Notes under the pieces: generated by a model
Database searches by the model: none
Seen by the model: the letters and a program-made list of their open reading frames with translations, nothing else
Told to the model about the DNA's origin: nothing
Part shown: in pieces, positions 1 to 8,174 of the stretch
How the letters are laid out: the number at the start of each line of letters is the position of its first letter
Position numbering within the stretch: the first letter of the stretch is position 1
Position numbers and translations under genes: made by a program
IMG/VR virus record: IMGVR_UViG_3300032265_001381
Coordinates: 1-24,155 of that record
DNA: 24,155 nucleotides
DNA from: a virus
Direction: 5' to 3' (one strand)

Positions 1-1931
1 CCAGAGTAGCCAGAGATACCAGAGCCAGAGTAGCCAGAGATACCAGAGCCAGAGTAGCCAGAGATACCAGAGTATCCACTATAGCCAGATATGCCAGAGT
101 AGCCAGAGATGCCAGATCCAGAGTAGCCAGAGATACCAGAGCCAGAGTAGCCAGAGATGCCAGAGCCAGAGTAGCCAGAGATGCCAGAGTATCCGCTGTA
201 ACCAGAAATACCAGAGTATCCGCTGTAGCCAGAGATGCCAGAGTCTCCGCTGTAGCCAGAGATGCCAGAGCCAGAGTAGCCAGATATACCAGAGCCAGAG
301 TAGCCAGATATGCCAGAGCCACTGTAGCCAGAGATGCCAGAGTATCCGCTGTAGCCCGAGATACCAGAGTAGCCAGAGATGCCAGAGTATCCGCTGTAGC
401 CAGATGTTGAGTAGGCAATCTGTGATACATTAACAGTAACGCTTGGAGATGCTGGCCTTGTTGGGCTTGTTAACGGACCTTGATAAATTAAACTTACATT
501 GGTGTTTGAAGATGACCAGTATGTTGAAATTGTATCAGATGAAGCTACATCTACAATCCAAGAATAAATAATTGTTTGAACGGTGCCGACACCACCAAGA
601 AGTTGAATGTCTTGGGCAGTATTAGCAAGGTTAGTTCCATTTTTAGCTATCCAGGCGGAAACCGTTGGGTTTGCACCAACGGAACAAGTTACTGCAAGTT
701 CAATAATAATTTTATATTTACCCGCATTGGCAAATAATACTGCTGAACCGCTGTCTGTAATTCCGTTGTTTAAAACTGTTGTATCTACAAGAACTGTGTT
801 TGCAGCAGTAGCACCGGCGTTAGTTTGGTTAACAGTACTGACAAATAGTCCATACCAACCAATAGACCCGCCAACGCCAACCGCACCAGAGTAGCCAGAG
901 ATACCAGAGTAACCAGAGATACCGCTGTAACCAGAGATACCGCTGTAACCAGAGATGCCAGAGCCAGAATAGCCAGAGATACCAGAGCCAGAGTAGCCAG
1001 AGATACCAGAGCCACTGTAGCCAGATATGCCGCTGTAGCCAGAGATGCCAGAATAGCCGCTGTAGCCAGAGGTACCAGAGCCACTGTATCCAGAGATGCC
1101 AGATTGGCCTGCTATATTAAATTTCCAAGCTGAAAATGATCCGGAACCACCAATTGTGTCTACGTTAACTTCAAATACAATCGTACTGTAGGTAGTTACA
1201 ATACCTTCCATAAAGTTGGCGGGAAATGCAGAACTAGAAACTCTTACTCTTGCACCAACAACGTACGCATTAGTTCCCTGTGGTTGATTTACTGAAAATG
1301 TTTTAAAACTTGTACCAATTGTGATCGTTGACGTGGATGTTAAGTTGTCATAGCCTAAACCACTGTAGCCAGATATACCTGAATAGCCAGAGACACCAGA
1401 GCCACTATAGCCAGAGATACCAGAGTAACCAGAGTAACCAGAGATACCAGAGTAGCCGGAGACACCAGAGCCAGAGTAGCCAGAGATACCAGAGTAACCA
1501 GAGTAACCAGAAATACCAGAGTAACCAGAAATACCAGAGTAACCAGATAAACCTAATCCACTGTAGCCAGAGACGCCAGAGCCGCTGTAACCCGACTTAC
1601 CACTGTAGCCAGACGCGCCGACCACTTGTCCACAGTCAACCTGCACGCCTGTCGTTGTGGTTAGTATTAAGTGACCAGAGCCATTAATTGTAGCGGATAC
1701 AAACCCGGGTATTGGTCCAGTAACAGATTGTGTTCCGTCACTATAATAAAATATTAGATTGTACGTAGACGGATCTAAGTATACATTGGTGATAAGTTTG
1801 CCAGGCGAGGCCGCGTTAGCGATCTGCGATACAGACGCTTGCTTTGTAACACCAGCTTGTACGACTACGGTTTGCTCGTCACCTGTTAGGGCTGTAGCAA
1901 CTGGTAGTCGTGTTATCGGTTGATCTGCCAT
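1..1931 (-). CDS. Collagen-like tail fibre protein, 3' end beyond window
   Basis: The frame runs open from an ATG at 1931 to the left edge (over 640 codons, no stop). After about 100 residues (start MADQPITRLPVATALTG) it becomes long Gly-X-Y arrays of the type GYSGISGYSGSG, in three blocks at about 1620-1360, 1110-890 and 415-1. Two non-collagen domains separate the blocks. The first, at about 1360-1110, contains FKTFSVNQPQG and PANFMEGIVTTYS and is a module type seen in phage fibres. The second, at about 890-415, contains QTNAGATAANTVLVDTT and GKYKIIIELAVT and looks like a C1q/TNF-like beta-sandwich. It is probably a virion fibre or adhesin that folds as a trimer, which is inferred from the family. 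It is the last visible gene of the late operon, one base after its upstream neighbour. The near-identical repeats make length changes by recombination likely. The C-terminal tip is not in the window. Confidence 0.85.
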   Translation of the reverse strand, partial: MADQPITRLPVATALTGDEQTVVVQAGVTKQASVSQIANAASPGKLITNVYLDPSTYNLIFYYSDGTQSVTGPIPGFVSATINGSGHLILTTTTGVQVDCGQVVGASGYSGKSGYSGSGVSGYSGLGLSGYSGISGYSGISGYSGYSGISGYSGSGVSGYSGISGYSGYSGISGYSGSGVSGYSGISGYSGLGYDNLTSTSTITIGTSFKTFSVNQPQGTNAYVVGARVRVSSSAFPANFMEGIVTTYSTIVFEVNVDTIGGSGSFSAWKFNIAGQSGISGYSGSGTSGYSGYSGISGYSGISGYSGSGISGYSGSGISGYSGSGISGYSGISGYSGISGYSGISGYSGAVGVGGSIGWYGLFVSTVNQTNAGATAANTVLVDTTVLNNGITDSGSAVLFANAGKYKIIIELAVTCSVGANPTVSAWIAKNGTNLANTAQDIQLLGGVGTVQTIIYSWIVDVASSDTISTYWSSSNTNVSLIYQGPLTSPTRPASPSVTVNVSQIAYSTSGYSGYSGISGYSGISGYSGYSGISGYSGSGISGYSGSGISGYSGSGISGYSGDSGISGYSGYSGISGYSGYSGISGYSGSGISGYSGSGISGYSGSGISGYSGISGYSGYSGISGYSGSGISGYSGSGISGYS

Positions 1932-1932
1932 G

Positions 1933-2550
1933 TTATGTGTAGGTAAATCCACCGTGATCGGTGGCTGTTCCGAATGTTGAAATTGCAGAGACGTTGACAA
2001 TACCTGTTACCGCGTATGCTGGTGTCACTGCATTAATTTGTGTAGAGCTGATGATGTTAAAACTAGCGGCATTTGTACCACCAAACTTGACCGTGTTAAC
2101 ACCAGTAAAGTTTGCCCCTAAGATGACAACATTGGTTCCACCTAATTTTGTGCCAGTGTTTGGTGTGACACTGTAAATGTAGGGATTTAGCATCATTGGA
2201 GACGGGACCACGTTGCTATCTGTGTTTAAGTCCCCTTGTCCAGAAGATGTAGGAGGAACTCCGGTTATGAAGATCGAGTTCTCACCTTGGGTAAAGCCAC
2301 CATCTGTCATTATTTGATTTGCCGTCAACGCAACAGAAATGTCTGGGCGAGGAAAGCGTAGGGAAATGTTTTCTGTTTGAAGAGCGGGAAGCCGCCATGG
2401 GTCAAAGTCATCTAGGTCGTCCTTGCACACCCGCATCCCAGGAAAATTGGGATCGGGCATAAGTTCAGTGTAACCAAACTTCCTGTTGCAGCGGTCACAG
2501 ACCGCTACAGATAGGACAGAGTTACCTCGAGTGTCAAGGTAAACAGGCAT
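1933..2550 (-). CDS. Zinc-knuckle plus IPT/TIG-domain virion protein
   Basis: This 205-aa protein has an N-terminal knuckle with C18, C21 and C42. The fourth ligand expected in CxxC...CxxC knuckles is replaced by acidic residues after VCKDD. A linker rich in Pro and Ser follows. The C-terminal domain, about residues 123-205, starts PYIYSVTPNTG and contains GGTNVVILGANF and VKFGGTNA, the hallmarks of an IPT/TIG immunoglobulin-like fold. Such short zinc-knuckle proteins are common in phage tail regions. Its place between a large structural protein and the collagen fibre suggests a tail or fibre-attachment component. It starts one base after the stop of the 874-aa gene and ends one base before the fibre start, so the three genes are probably translationally coupled. 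The exact function is unknown. Confidence 0.7.
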   Translation of the reverse strand: MPVYLDTRGNSVLSVAVCDRCNRKFGYTELMPDPNFPGMRVCKDDLDDFDPWRLPALQTENISLRFPRPDISVALTANQIMTDGGFTQGENSIFITGVPPTSSGQGDLNTDSNVVPSPMMLNPYIYSVTPNTGTKLGGTNVVILGANFTGVNTVKFGGTNAASFNIISSTQINAVTPAYAVTGIVNVSAISTFGTATDHGGFTYT

Positions 2551-2551
2551 G

Positions 2552-5176
2552 TTAAGCCTGAGCTTCCTTCCAAGAAATACGAGCCAAGATAGATGCAGAT
2601 GTCACAGCTAAAGGAATTGCAACAACGTACAAAATATCTGGGCCGTCTGGGTATAAACCAGCTTGGGCTGTTGGAATTACGTTACTTGTACCGCCGCCTA
2701 AAATGGAGTTACCTAAGTCACGTACGTTTGACAAGTCAATCGTTGTCGGACCAGCAACCGCAGTGTAGATACCAGCAAGTGACTCGCCACCGCTGATTGT
2801 TACAGTTGCCGTGGTGTTACTGTTAACCTGAGCAAATGAAGACGTGGTTGGTGACTGTGGCGAAACTGGTGACACAAAGTTACCAGAGTTAGCCGAGAAT
2901 GTGCCAGTAACGTATCCATTTAACACTAAGTTAATCAAGTAACCCGTTGTTCCAGTGGTGAACAACTGTAAGTCGTTTAACTGTAACTGCATGCGGTTAA
3001 TGATTTCTTTAACGCCCAACAAGCCAGTTGTTCCGTTATCAACCGATGGCGCAACACGAATTGCTAAGATTGGAACGGGGGTTAAAGATGTGGTAACTAA
3101 AGGAGAAATCATACCATAGTTAAACACCAATGACTTATCGTCGTTAAACTGGCCGTCCATAATAACAGATGAACCCCAGTGCGACAAAGACGCCACGGTA
3201 TCCGGTGCCGCGTATTCCACGGCAATCGGTGCTGTTGCTGAGTATGTAAATGTTGTTGCAGCACTACCCCCAGTTTGAGCGCGAGTTAAACCATTTAACG
3301 TGGTTGAACTTTTACTTGCGTATTTGATATACTCAATTGCACCGGTTTGTGTTGCTGTTGTAATTTTTACAGTGCCACCGTTGGGATTAAAACCAGTTGT
3401 GTCACTCACGTTGATTGTAGTAGCTTCGCTGCTTAATAATGTTGACGTTAAATAGGTAGCTGGTAATTGACCGTTAGACTCATAGTGAGCGGCCATGTTA
3501 CCAGAACGCATATAGGCTTCAAAACGAGCATTGTTATTTTGTTGTGAATAAACATAAGTAACGGCACCGTTTGTAGCTCTAAAGCCCCAACGAATAACAC
3601 CAGCGCCGTACCATGAATAGTCGATGTACCACATCTGCATTTTGGTAAGGTCAAGGTTGTATCCCGATGGACCACTACCGTCACATGGGTCATACCATTG
3701 TGACTGTGGGACTCTTGTGTCAATTGTCTTGGATACTACAGCGTTTGCAATGGTAGCACCACGATACTCTGGGCTTATATACAGTACTGTGTCGCTTGTA
3801 ATTGTTAGCACTTTATACGACTGGCCACGGATAACAATGTAGTCATTTGGCTTTAACTGTGTTGAAAACTGCGTGCTAGTGCCAGTTACTGTACTACTAC
3901 CTTGTGTTACAGACACAACACCATTTATTTGATTTACCGAACTACGCCATACTGCGTACAAAACTGTACCATCATATTCAAAGAACATACCGTTTTGTTG
4001 GTCAAAGAAACCAATGCGGTTACTTGAGCCATACCAAGTTTGTGGGCTAATCTTAATGATTGCGCCAGTTGCCGTGGTTGCGCTTGGTGCTATGATTGCA
4101 ATATATGTTAGTGTGATGAGTGATGGGGTACTTGCAACAACAAAAGTTCCATTAAACCCAGTTTGATCAACACCAGAAACAGTAATTGTTGTGCCAACGG
4201 TTAGGTTGTGCGGGTAGCGTGTTGTGACAGTGATTGTTGAACCGACCGTTGTGCCAGATGAAGTAATTGATGTATTAAAGATTGAAGGCTTCATGCAACT
4301 ACCAGTGGAGAACTGGATACCTTTACCAGACTGGTAACGGAAATAACGACGGGTTTGCCGAATTAACTGTTGATTTGGAACTGCGGCACCCGCGGAGAAT
4401 GCTACACCGCCGTCAAATGCTCGTGGCTCTACATACCCAGCGGGACGAGCGAACAAGTTTGTTGTACCGGCTGCGTTAACTACCGTGCCCGCTGCACCAG
4501 TTGAGGCATATGTAAAAGTGTTTGCTGTCGGCACAGTTGCGACAACCCAAGCACCATTTACGTTAGTACCACCAGTTGTTCCTGTAACAAAAATAAAAGA
4601 ACCGGCGGACAAACCGTGGGGGTTTGTGGTGGTGACTGATACGGTGTTGGTTGAGGTAACAAATGCGCCAGTGCCTGTTAAGTTAATACCACAGTTGGTG
4701 TAGTAGTAGCCTAAATACACATAGGTTGATGTTGCGTTATATTGGTTACCTGAAGTTGCGGTGGCAACTGGAATTGTGTATGACACGCTTGTACTGGCAG
4801 TAACGGCAGATACTAAGTACCAACCATTTGCAAGTGGGTCTAACGAATTTTGAATATAGATTGGCGTGCCGACTGAAAAGCCAGAGGTGTCAGCCATGTT
4901 AAGCACAACTGTATTAGTTGCGTTGGTGGTAACTGTGGTAATTGTTCTTGGGGATTGGGCGATGTAGTACACCGACTGACGGGATTGTTGTAGTGAAATG
5001 GTTTCCCATTTTGTTGGCTGTGTGCCATACTCAAAGTCGGTGTCGATTAATGCTTGCGGGGTGGACACGCGTAACTTATCAACTGGGTCATACGCCGCAG
5101 ACATCATGGATGTTTGCGTTCTAATTTGGTTGTTGGTCTTGGTATCGGGGGTGTTGTAAACTACTATCTGAGCCAT
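2552..5176 (-). CDS. Large virion structural protein, probably tail or baseplate
   Basis: This is an 874-aa protein, rich in Thr, Ser, Val and Gly and predicted to be mostly beta structure. The N-terminus (KLRVSTPQALIDTDFEYGTQ, then PTKWE, about residues 35-58) resembles a segment I recall in structural proteins of large cyanophages. Two internal repeats are visible. One, near residue 185, reads TTNPHGLSAGSFIFVTGT and then NGAWVVATV. The other, near 315, reads TTRYPHNLTVGTTITVSG and then NGTFVVAST. These look like small FCCH/Ig-like modules. The ribosome binding site AGGAATTAAA precedes the ATG. A stable hairpin lies between this gene and the upstream 177-aa gene. Position after the capsid genes and before the fibre supports a tail role. 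No enzymatic motif is seen. Confidence 0.7.
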   Translation of the reverse strand: MAQIVVYNTPDTKTNNQIRTQTSMMSAAYDPVDKLRVSTPQALIDTDFEYGTQPTKWETISLQQSRQSVYYIAQSPRTITTVTTNATNTVVLNMADTSGFSVGTPIYIQNSLDPLANGWYLVSAVTASTSVSYTIPVATATSGNQYNATSTYVYLGYYYTNCGINLTGTGAFVTSTNTVSVTTTNPHGLSAGSFIFVTGTTGGTNVNGAWVVATVPTANTFTYASTGAAGTVVNAAGTTNLFARPAGYVEPRAFDGGVAFSAGAAVPNQQLIRQTRRYFRYQSGKGIQFSTGSCMKPSIFNTSITSSGTTVGSTITVTTRYPHNLTVGTTITVSGVDQTGFNGTFVVASTPSLITLTYIAIIAPSATTATGAIIKISPQTWYGSSNRIGFFDQQNGMFFEYDGTVLYAVWRSSVNQINGVVSVTQGSSTVTGTSTQFSTQLKPNDYIVIRGQSYKVLTITSDTVLYISPEYRGATIANAVVSKTIDTRVPQSQWYDPCDGSGPSGYNLDLTKMQMWYIDYSWYGAGVIRWGFRATNGAVTYVYSQQNNNARFEAYMRSGNMAAHYESNGQLPATYLTSTLLSSEATTINVSDTTGFNPNGGTVKITTATQTGAIEYIKYASKSSTTLNGLTRAQTGGSAATTFTYSATAPIAVEYAAPDTVASLSHWGSSVIMDGQFNDDKSLVFNYGMISPLVTTSLTPVPILAIRVAPSVDNGTTGLLGVKEIINRMQLQLNDLQLFTTGTTGYLINLVLNGYVTGTFSANSGNFVSPVSPQSPTTSSFAQVNSNTTATVTISGGESLAGIYTAVAGPTTIDLSNVRDLGNSILGGGTSNVIPTAQAGLYPDGPDILYVVAIPLAVTSASILARISWKEAQA

Positions 5177-5222
5177 TTTAATTCCTAGTTTTGGTGGATT
5201 GAATTGAAGTGAAGCTAGGGAA

Positions 5223-5244
5223 TTGCCACCCCGTAGGGTGGCAA
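5223..5244 (-). other. Intergenic RNA hairpin with UACG tetraloop
   Basis: On the minus strand TTGCCACCC, a TACG loop and GGGTGGCAA form a perfect 9-bp stem closed by C-UACG-G, an unusually stable UNCG-type tetraloop. It starts 9 bases after the stop of the 177-aa gene. No T tract follows (the next bases are TTCCC), so it is more likely an mRNA end-protecting or processing element than a classical terminator. Confidence 0.6.
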
Positions 5245-5253
5245 ATTTACAAA

Positions 5254-5787
5254 TTAGCTATTTGTATAGCCAGCACCCACTGGTGTGATAGAACCGTCAA
5301 TGTTACGTGCTGTGTACACTACAGTGAAAGTCTGTGACAGTGTGCCAGTAATAGCGCTAATAGTTGCTTGGCTAAATGTAACCGCAACGTCTGAAGTTCC
5401 AACGTTGTTTAACAATGCTGCAACGGCTGCAGAAGTTGTGAAAGAGATAGCAATTTGACCGCCAGAAGTTGTTGGGGTAATTGTACCAATAGATGTACCA
5501 GCAACGCTAACGGTAATAACGCCGCCAGTTAATGCTGAAGGGACGCCAGTTTCATAAAGAAAAACGTTTGCAATTTGTGCGCCGGCTGGTAATGTAAACT
5601 GGGTTGCAGTTGTTTGACCAACTTTAAAAGTTGACAAAGTGGTAGCAGAGGCAGTAGCTGTAATATCAGCGGCAAACTGTTGCTGTGAAAGTACTACGGC
5701 GCCAGTATTGTCTGGGGCAATTGTACCGTCGTTAGATGGGTTGTTACGCTTGAATACGCGAATTGGTTGTGTAAATGTAGATGACAT
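5254..5787 (-). CDS. Beta-rich virion structural protein, unknown
   Basis: This 177-aa protein starts MSSTFTQPIRVFKRNN. It is rich in Thr, Ala, Val and Ser with alternating hydrophobic residues (GGVITVSVAGTSIGTITP), typical of a beta-sandwich structural protein. It has no Cys, signal peptide or membrane segment. It lies directly downstream of the major capsid gene but is separated from it by a terminator and a candidate phage promoter, so it heads its own unit with a leader of about 100 bases. The ribosome binding site AAGGAAAC lies upstream of the ATG. A head-decoration, head-completion or tail role is plausible from position. I do not recognise the family. Confidence 0.6.
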   Translation of the reverse strand: MSSTFTQPIRVFKRNNPSNDGTIAPDNTGAVVLSQQQFAADITATASATTLSTFKVGQTTATQFTLPAGAQIANVFLYETGVPSALTGGVITVSVAGTSIGTITPTTSGGQIAISFTTSAAVAALLNNVGTSDVAVTFSQATISAITGTLSQTFTVVYTARNIDGSITPVGAGYTNS

Positions 5788-5886
5788 TTTAAATGTTTCC
5801 TTATCTCAGTGGGTTTCCCAAGCTGTCTCTGAGGCGTTTTACCGGGAAGTTTCGGTAATCAGAATGGGATTAATCTTCCTATACAT

Positions 5887-5898
5887 ATTAATGCAAAT
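5887..5898 (-). promoter_or_regulatory. Candidate phage promoter motif, copy 1
   Basis: The minus strand reads ATTTGCATTAAT followed by ATG and TATAGG. It lies between the capsid terminator and the 177-aa gene, about 100 bases before that start. The same motif recurs at 9869-9878, 13081-13092, 15817-15828 and, on the plus strand, 21354-21365, each time upstream of a transcription unit. A GGGCGG box (5911-5916) lies 12 bases upstream. Promoter function is inferred from recurrence and placement. Confidence 0.5.
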
Positions 5899-5926
5899 AA
5901 ATTAATCATTCCGCCCTAAAAAGCAA

Positions 5927-5951
5927 AAAACCCGCCTTGTGAGCGGGTTTT
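5927..5951 (-). terminator. Rho-independent terminator after capsid gene
   Basis: On the minus strand AAAACCCGC, a 7-base loop and GCGGGTTTT form a 9-bp stem followed by TTGCTTTTT. It begins 21 bases after the stop of the major capsid gene. The A/T-flanked stem is also plausible on the plus strand, but no rightward gene ends here. Confidence 0.85.
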
Positions 5952-5972
5952 CTGTTATTGCGAAGGTTTGTA

Positions 5973-6890
5973 TTACAAACCAGCCGTACCATAAATGTTA
6001 CGTGCATCGTGCCAGCCGGTCGCATAGCGCTCGGTAGCCTTATAACGCATGCTGTCTGTCTCGAAGTCACCTTCCATGGATTTCTCCATTGGACGACGCA
6101 TTACGAGCATTAAGCCATTTTCAGCGTCGGTCTGAATCCACCAAGCCTTGCTGGAGCTCAAACGGGTTACAACGTGTGTACCCTTTGGAAGCATACCAGT
6201 AGACTTAATTGGGTTCAAATCGTTGTCAGCTGTACCAGAACGGAGAACCGACTTCAGAATTACTTCTGCTTGGAACTCAAGTGCTGGGGGAACAACTAAC
6301 TGTTCAGCTTTTAGACGGATACGCTTACCATTGTTGTCAATGGCGGAACGGATCTGAATGAGCAACTGCTCAACTGAGGTTTGTGATAATGAAGCAGCAG
6401 TGCTTAATTGATTGCTAAAGGTTAAACCGTTAGCTACAGGGTGAGCTGTGTTAATCAATGTTACACCATCGCCACCAACGTAGCCGCTTGTGAACGCAAA
6501 GTTCAACAAGTTAGCGCAGAGGGTTTCCTTGGTTTCAATCATAGACTGAGCCAGGTGTTTAGCGAATGTGCTACCGATACGGATGTGATCACCGTCTTCC
6601 ATCAGCACTTTGGTCATAGCATAAGCCAAGCCATAGATTTGATAGATAAAACGGGTGATGTACAATGTACCACCTTGGTCATAGCTGACAGGAGTACCGT
6701 CAGGCATGGCAGGTGCAGCATTCATACCAAAAAGCATTACTTCTTCGTGATAGTTACGTGGAATACCTTGGATCTGTTCTACAAATCCTTTCCACTCGTC
6801 AGCACGTTGCTCATAAACACCATCAAAGACTTCGTTGATAATCGGTTCGACTACCGCACGAAAGTCTGTACTACGCATTGGGGTTGCCAT
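5973..6890 (-). CDS. Major capsid protein (HK97-fold, Mu gpT-like)
   Basis: This 305-aa protein starts MATPMRSTDFRAVVEPIINE. It carries features I associate with the Mu gpT-like major head subunit group: an N-terminal helical region with FDGVYEQRADEWKGFVEQ, a central TLCANLLNFAF helix, the segment QLVVPPALEFQAEVILKS near residue 200, and a C-terminal RYATGWHDARNIYG. It forms the icosahedral shell, probably with the scaffold-like protein encoded three genes upstream. The start has a good AAAGGATA ribosome binding site, shared with the two genes before it. A strong terminator follows, which fits a highly expressed gene at the end of a unit. The family name is by recognition; the capsid role is also supported by gene order. 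Confidence 0.85.
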   Translation of the reverse strand: MATPMRSTDFRAVVEPIINEVFDGVYEQRADEWKGFVEQIQGIPRNYHEEVMLFGMNAAPAMPDGTPVSYDQGGTLYITRFIYQIYGLAYAMTKVLMEDGDHIRIGSTFAKHLAQSMIETKETLCANLLNFAFTSGYVGGDGVTLINTAHPVANGLTFSNQLSTAASLSQTSVEQLLIQIRSAIDNNGKRIRLKAEQLVVPPALEFQAEVILKSVLRSGTADNDLNPIKSTGMLPKGTHVVTRLSSSKAWWIQTDAENGLMLVMRRPMEKSMEGDFETDSMRYKATERYATGWHDARNIYGTAGL

Positions 6891-6909
6891 TGCTTATCCT
6901 TTCGTTATA

Positions 6910-7581
6910 TTAGATCGAGACCGAAGCGGCTGCAAACATGTTGTTTGCGATCTGTACTTGAACAATCGTGTATGTATCACCCCAAGCATTGTTACTACCT
7001 GATGGGTATGCTACTTCACGGCCTAATCCAACAACACGTACTTGACCTTGAACCGTTGTAGCAACAGGAGTTGCTAAAAGAGCTGTAGTAGAGAAGCCTG
7101 CGCCACCTACACCGATAGATGTACCCGAAGTTACGAGTGATCCTGCGGTTGTGTCAAAGTTGTATTGAGTGCCGATAGCTGCCGTTGTTACAGAGCCATT
7201 ACACTGGATTTCATAAATCAATGCTGGGTCTTGGTAGATCCAGAAAAGGATTTGAGTTGAAGCATCAAGAGTTGCCTTAGAAGCGAATTTGGCTACCGAA
7301 CGACGACCGTCAGAGTTGGTGTACTCGACGCCATCAAAGGAACCATAAACGCGACCGACGGTCGTGCTTGCTGCTGCTTGTGCTGCAATTGTTAATTGAC
7401 CTGATGCTGTCAAAGCTACTGGCGTGTTCTGAAAAAACGACTGTCCAGAACTTAACGAGTAGGGAGCAGTGAACGTCGTACCGGCATTAAACGTGTTAGT
7501 TCCAACAAAAGGAACCGCACGATCAAGACCGCTAGGATGGTACACTGGCTTCAGGCCAAAGGGTTGAAATACTGTAGACAT
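6910..7581 (-). CDS. Virion structural protein upstream of capsid
   Basis: This 223-aa protein starts MSTVFQPFGLKPVYHPSG and is rich in Thr, Ala, Gly and Ser. It has the segment VGRVYGSFDGVEYTNSDGRR, then short beta-like stretches, and ends NNMFAAASVSI. Similar short structural proteins next to the capsid gene are common in environmental phages. It could be a head decoration or head-tail connector component. It lies 19 bases upstream of the capsid gene, with AAAGGATA ahead of its own start, in one operon. No catalytic or membrane features are visible. The function is inferred from context only. Confidence 0.65.
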   Translation of the reverse strand: MSTVFQPFGLKPVYHPSGLDRAVPFVGTNTFNAGTTFTAPYSLSSGQSFFQNTPVALTASGQLTIAAQAAASTTVGRVYGSFDGVEYTNSDGRRSVAKFASKATLDASTQILFWIYQDPALIYEIQCNGSVTTAAIGTQYNFDTTAGSLVTSGTSIGVGGAGFSTTALLATPVATTVQGQVRVVGLGREVAYPSGSNNAWGDTYTIVQVQIANNMFAAASVSI

Positions 7582-7611
7582 AGTCTATCTATCCTTTGTT
7601 TTTGAAGATTG

Positions 7612-8169
7612 TTATTGAAAACGAATGTTTTTATTATTCGCTCTTGCAGTTTCTTTTTCCATTTCCAAAGTACCACCTTCCAAAACTGAACGCCCGCCCT
7701 TATTACCCAACGCTGTATCACGCACATTGGCGGTGATATTTTTTTGGTGCTCGAGGGGATCCTCGAGGTGGAGCATACGCATTACTTCTTGGTAAATGTC
7801 TTCTGGTAACTTAAAAAGAATCATTTCGTTACAACTAATACAGCCTTCAAACTTGCCTGAGCTCATTTTGCCTAGTCCTTCAAAGCCTTTACCTAAATCC
7901 GAGGCTTTAACTGGCTCATAACCCAACGCCATACGTTTGTCGATACTGTCGTAAGTATTGGTTGTTGACAACCAACACAAGTGAAATCCCGGAATAACAC
8001 CGCCGGGTAAATCTGGCAACGCACTATTTGCCCACTTGTCTCTAAACGCATCAAGGCGTTCACGACGTGCAATTTCATCCGGAGCTGCTGTTGTAGTACG
8101 CTCCATTACTTCTTGTGCCCGATCCGCCATGCGGTCATCTAGGTCACGTTTTATTCTTGTATTTGCCAT
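7612..8169 (-). CDS. Conserved-type head-module protein, unknown
   Basis: This 185-aa protein starts MANTRIKRDLDDRMADRAQE. A charged helical N-terminus is followed by a compact middle containing VIPGFHLCWLSTTNTYDSID and GYEPVKASDLG, then FEGCISCNEMILFKLPEDIY. The pattern of a CISC pair with an upstream Cys could bind metal or be structural. The C-terminus is charged and probably disordered (ETARANNKNIRFQ). It sits between the scaffold-like and structural genes with an AAAGGAT ribosome binding site, so a minor virion or assembly role is likely. I recognise the type from phage head modules but cannot name a function. Confidence 0.6.
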   Translation of the reverse strand: MANTRIKRDLDDRMADRAQEVMERTTTAAPDEIARRERLDAFRDKWANSALPDLPGGVIPGFHLCWLSTTNTYDSIDKRMALGYEPVKASDLGKGFEGLGKMSSGKFEGCISCNEMILFKLPEDIYQEVMRMLHLEDPLEHQKNITANVRDTALGNKGGRSVLEGGTLEMEKETARANNKNIRFQ

Positions 8170-8174
8170 TTTGT

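Noticed and set aside
1-1620. Dense short repeats that could be taken for a CRISPR array or satellite
   Set aside because: The repeats have no spacers and translate in one open minus-strand frame as Gly-X-Y; they are coding.
1328-1687. 119-codon plus-strand frame rich in Gln, Ser and Arg
   Set aside because: It is the antisense reading of the collagen-like repeats.
6441-7061. 206-codon plus-strand open frame
   Set aside because: It lies antisense across the ends of the capsid gene and its upstream neighbour, has no ribosome binding site and no protein-like composition.
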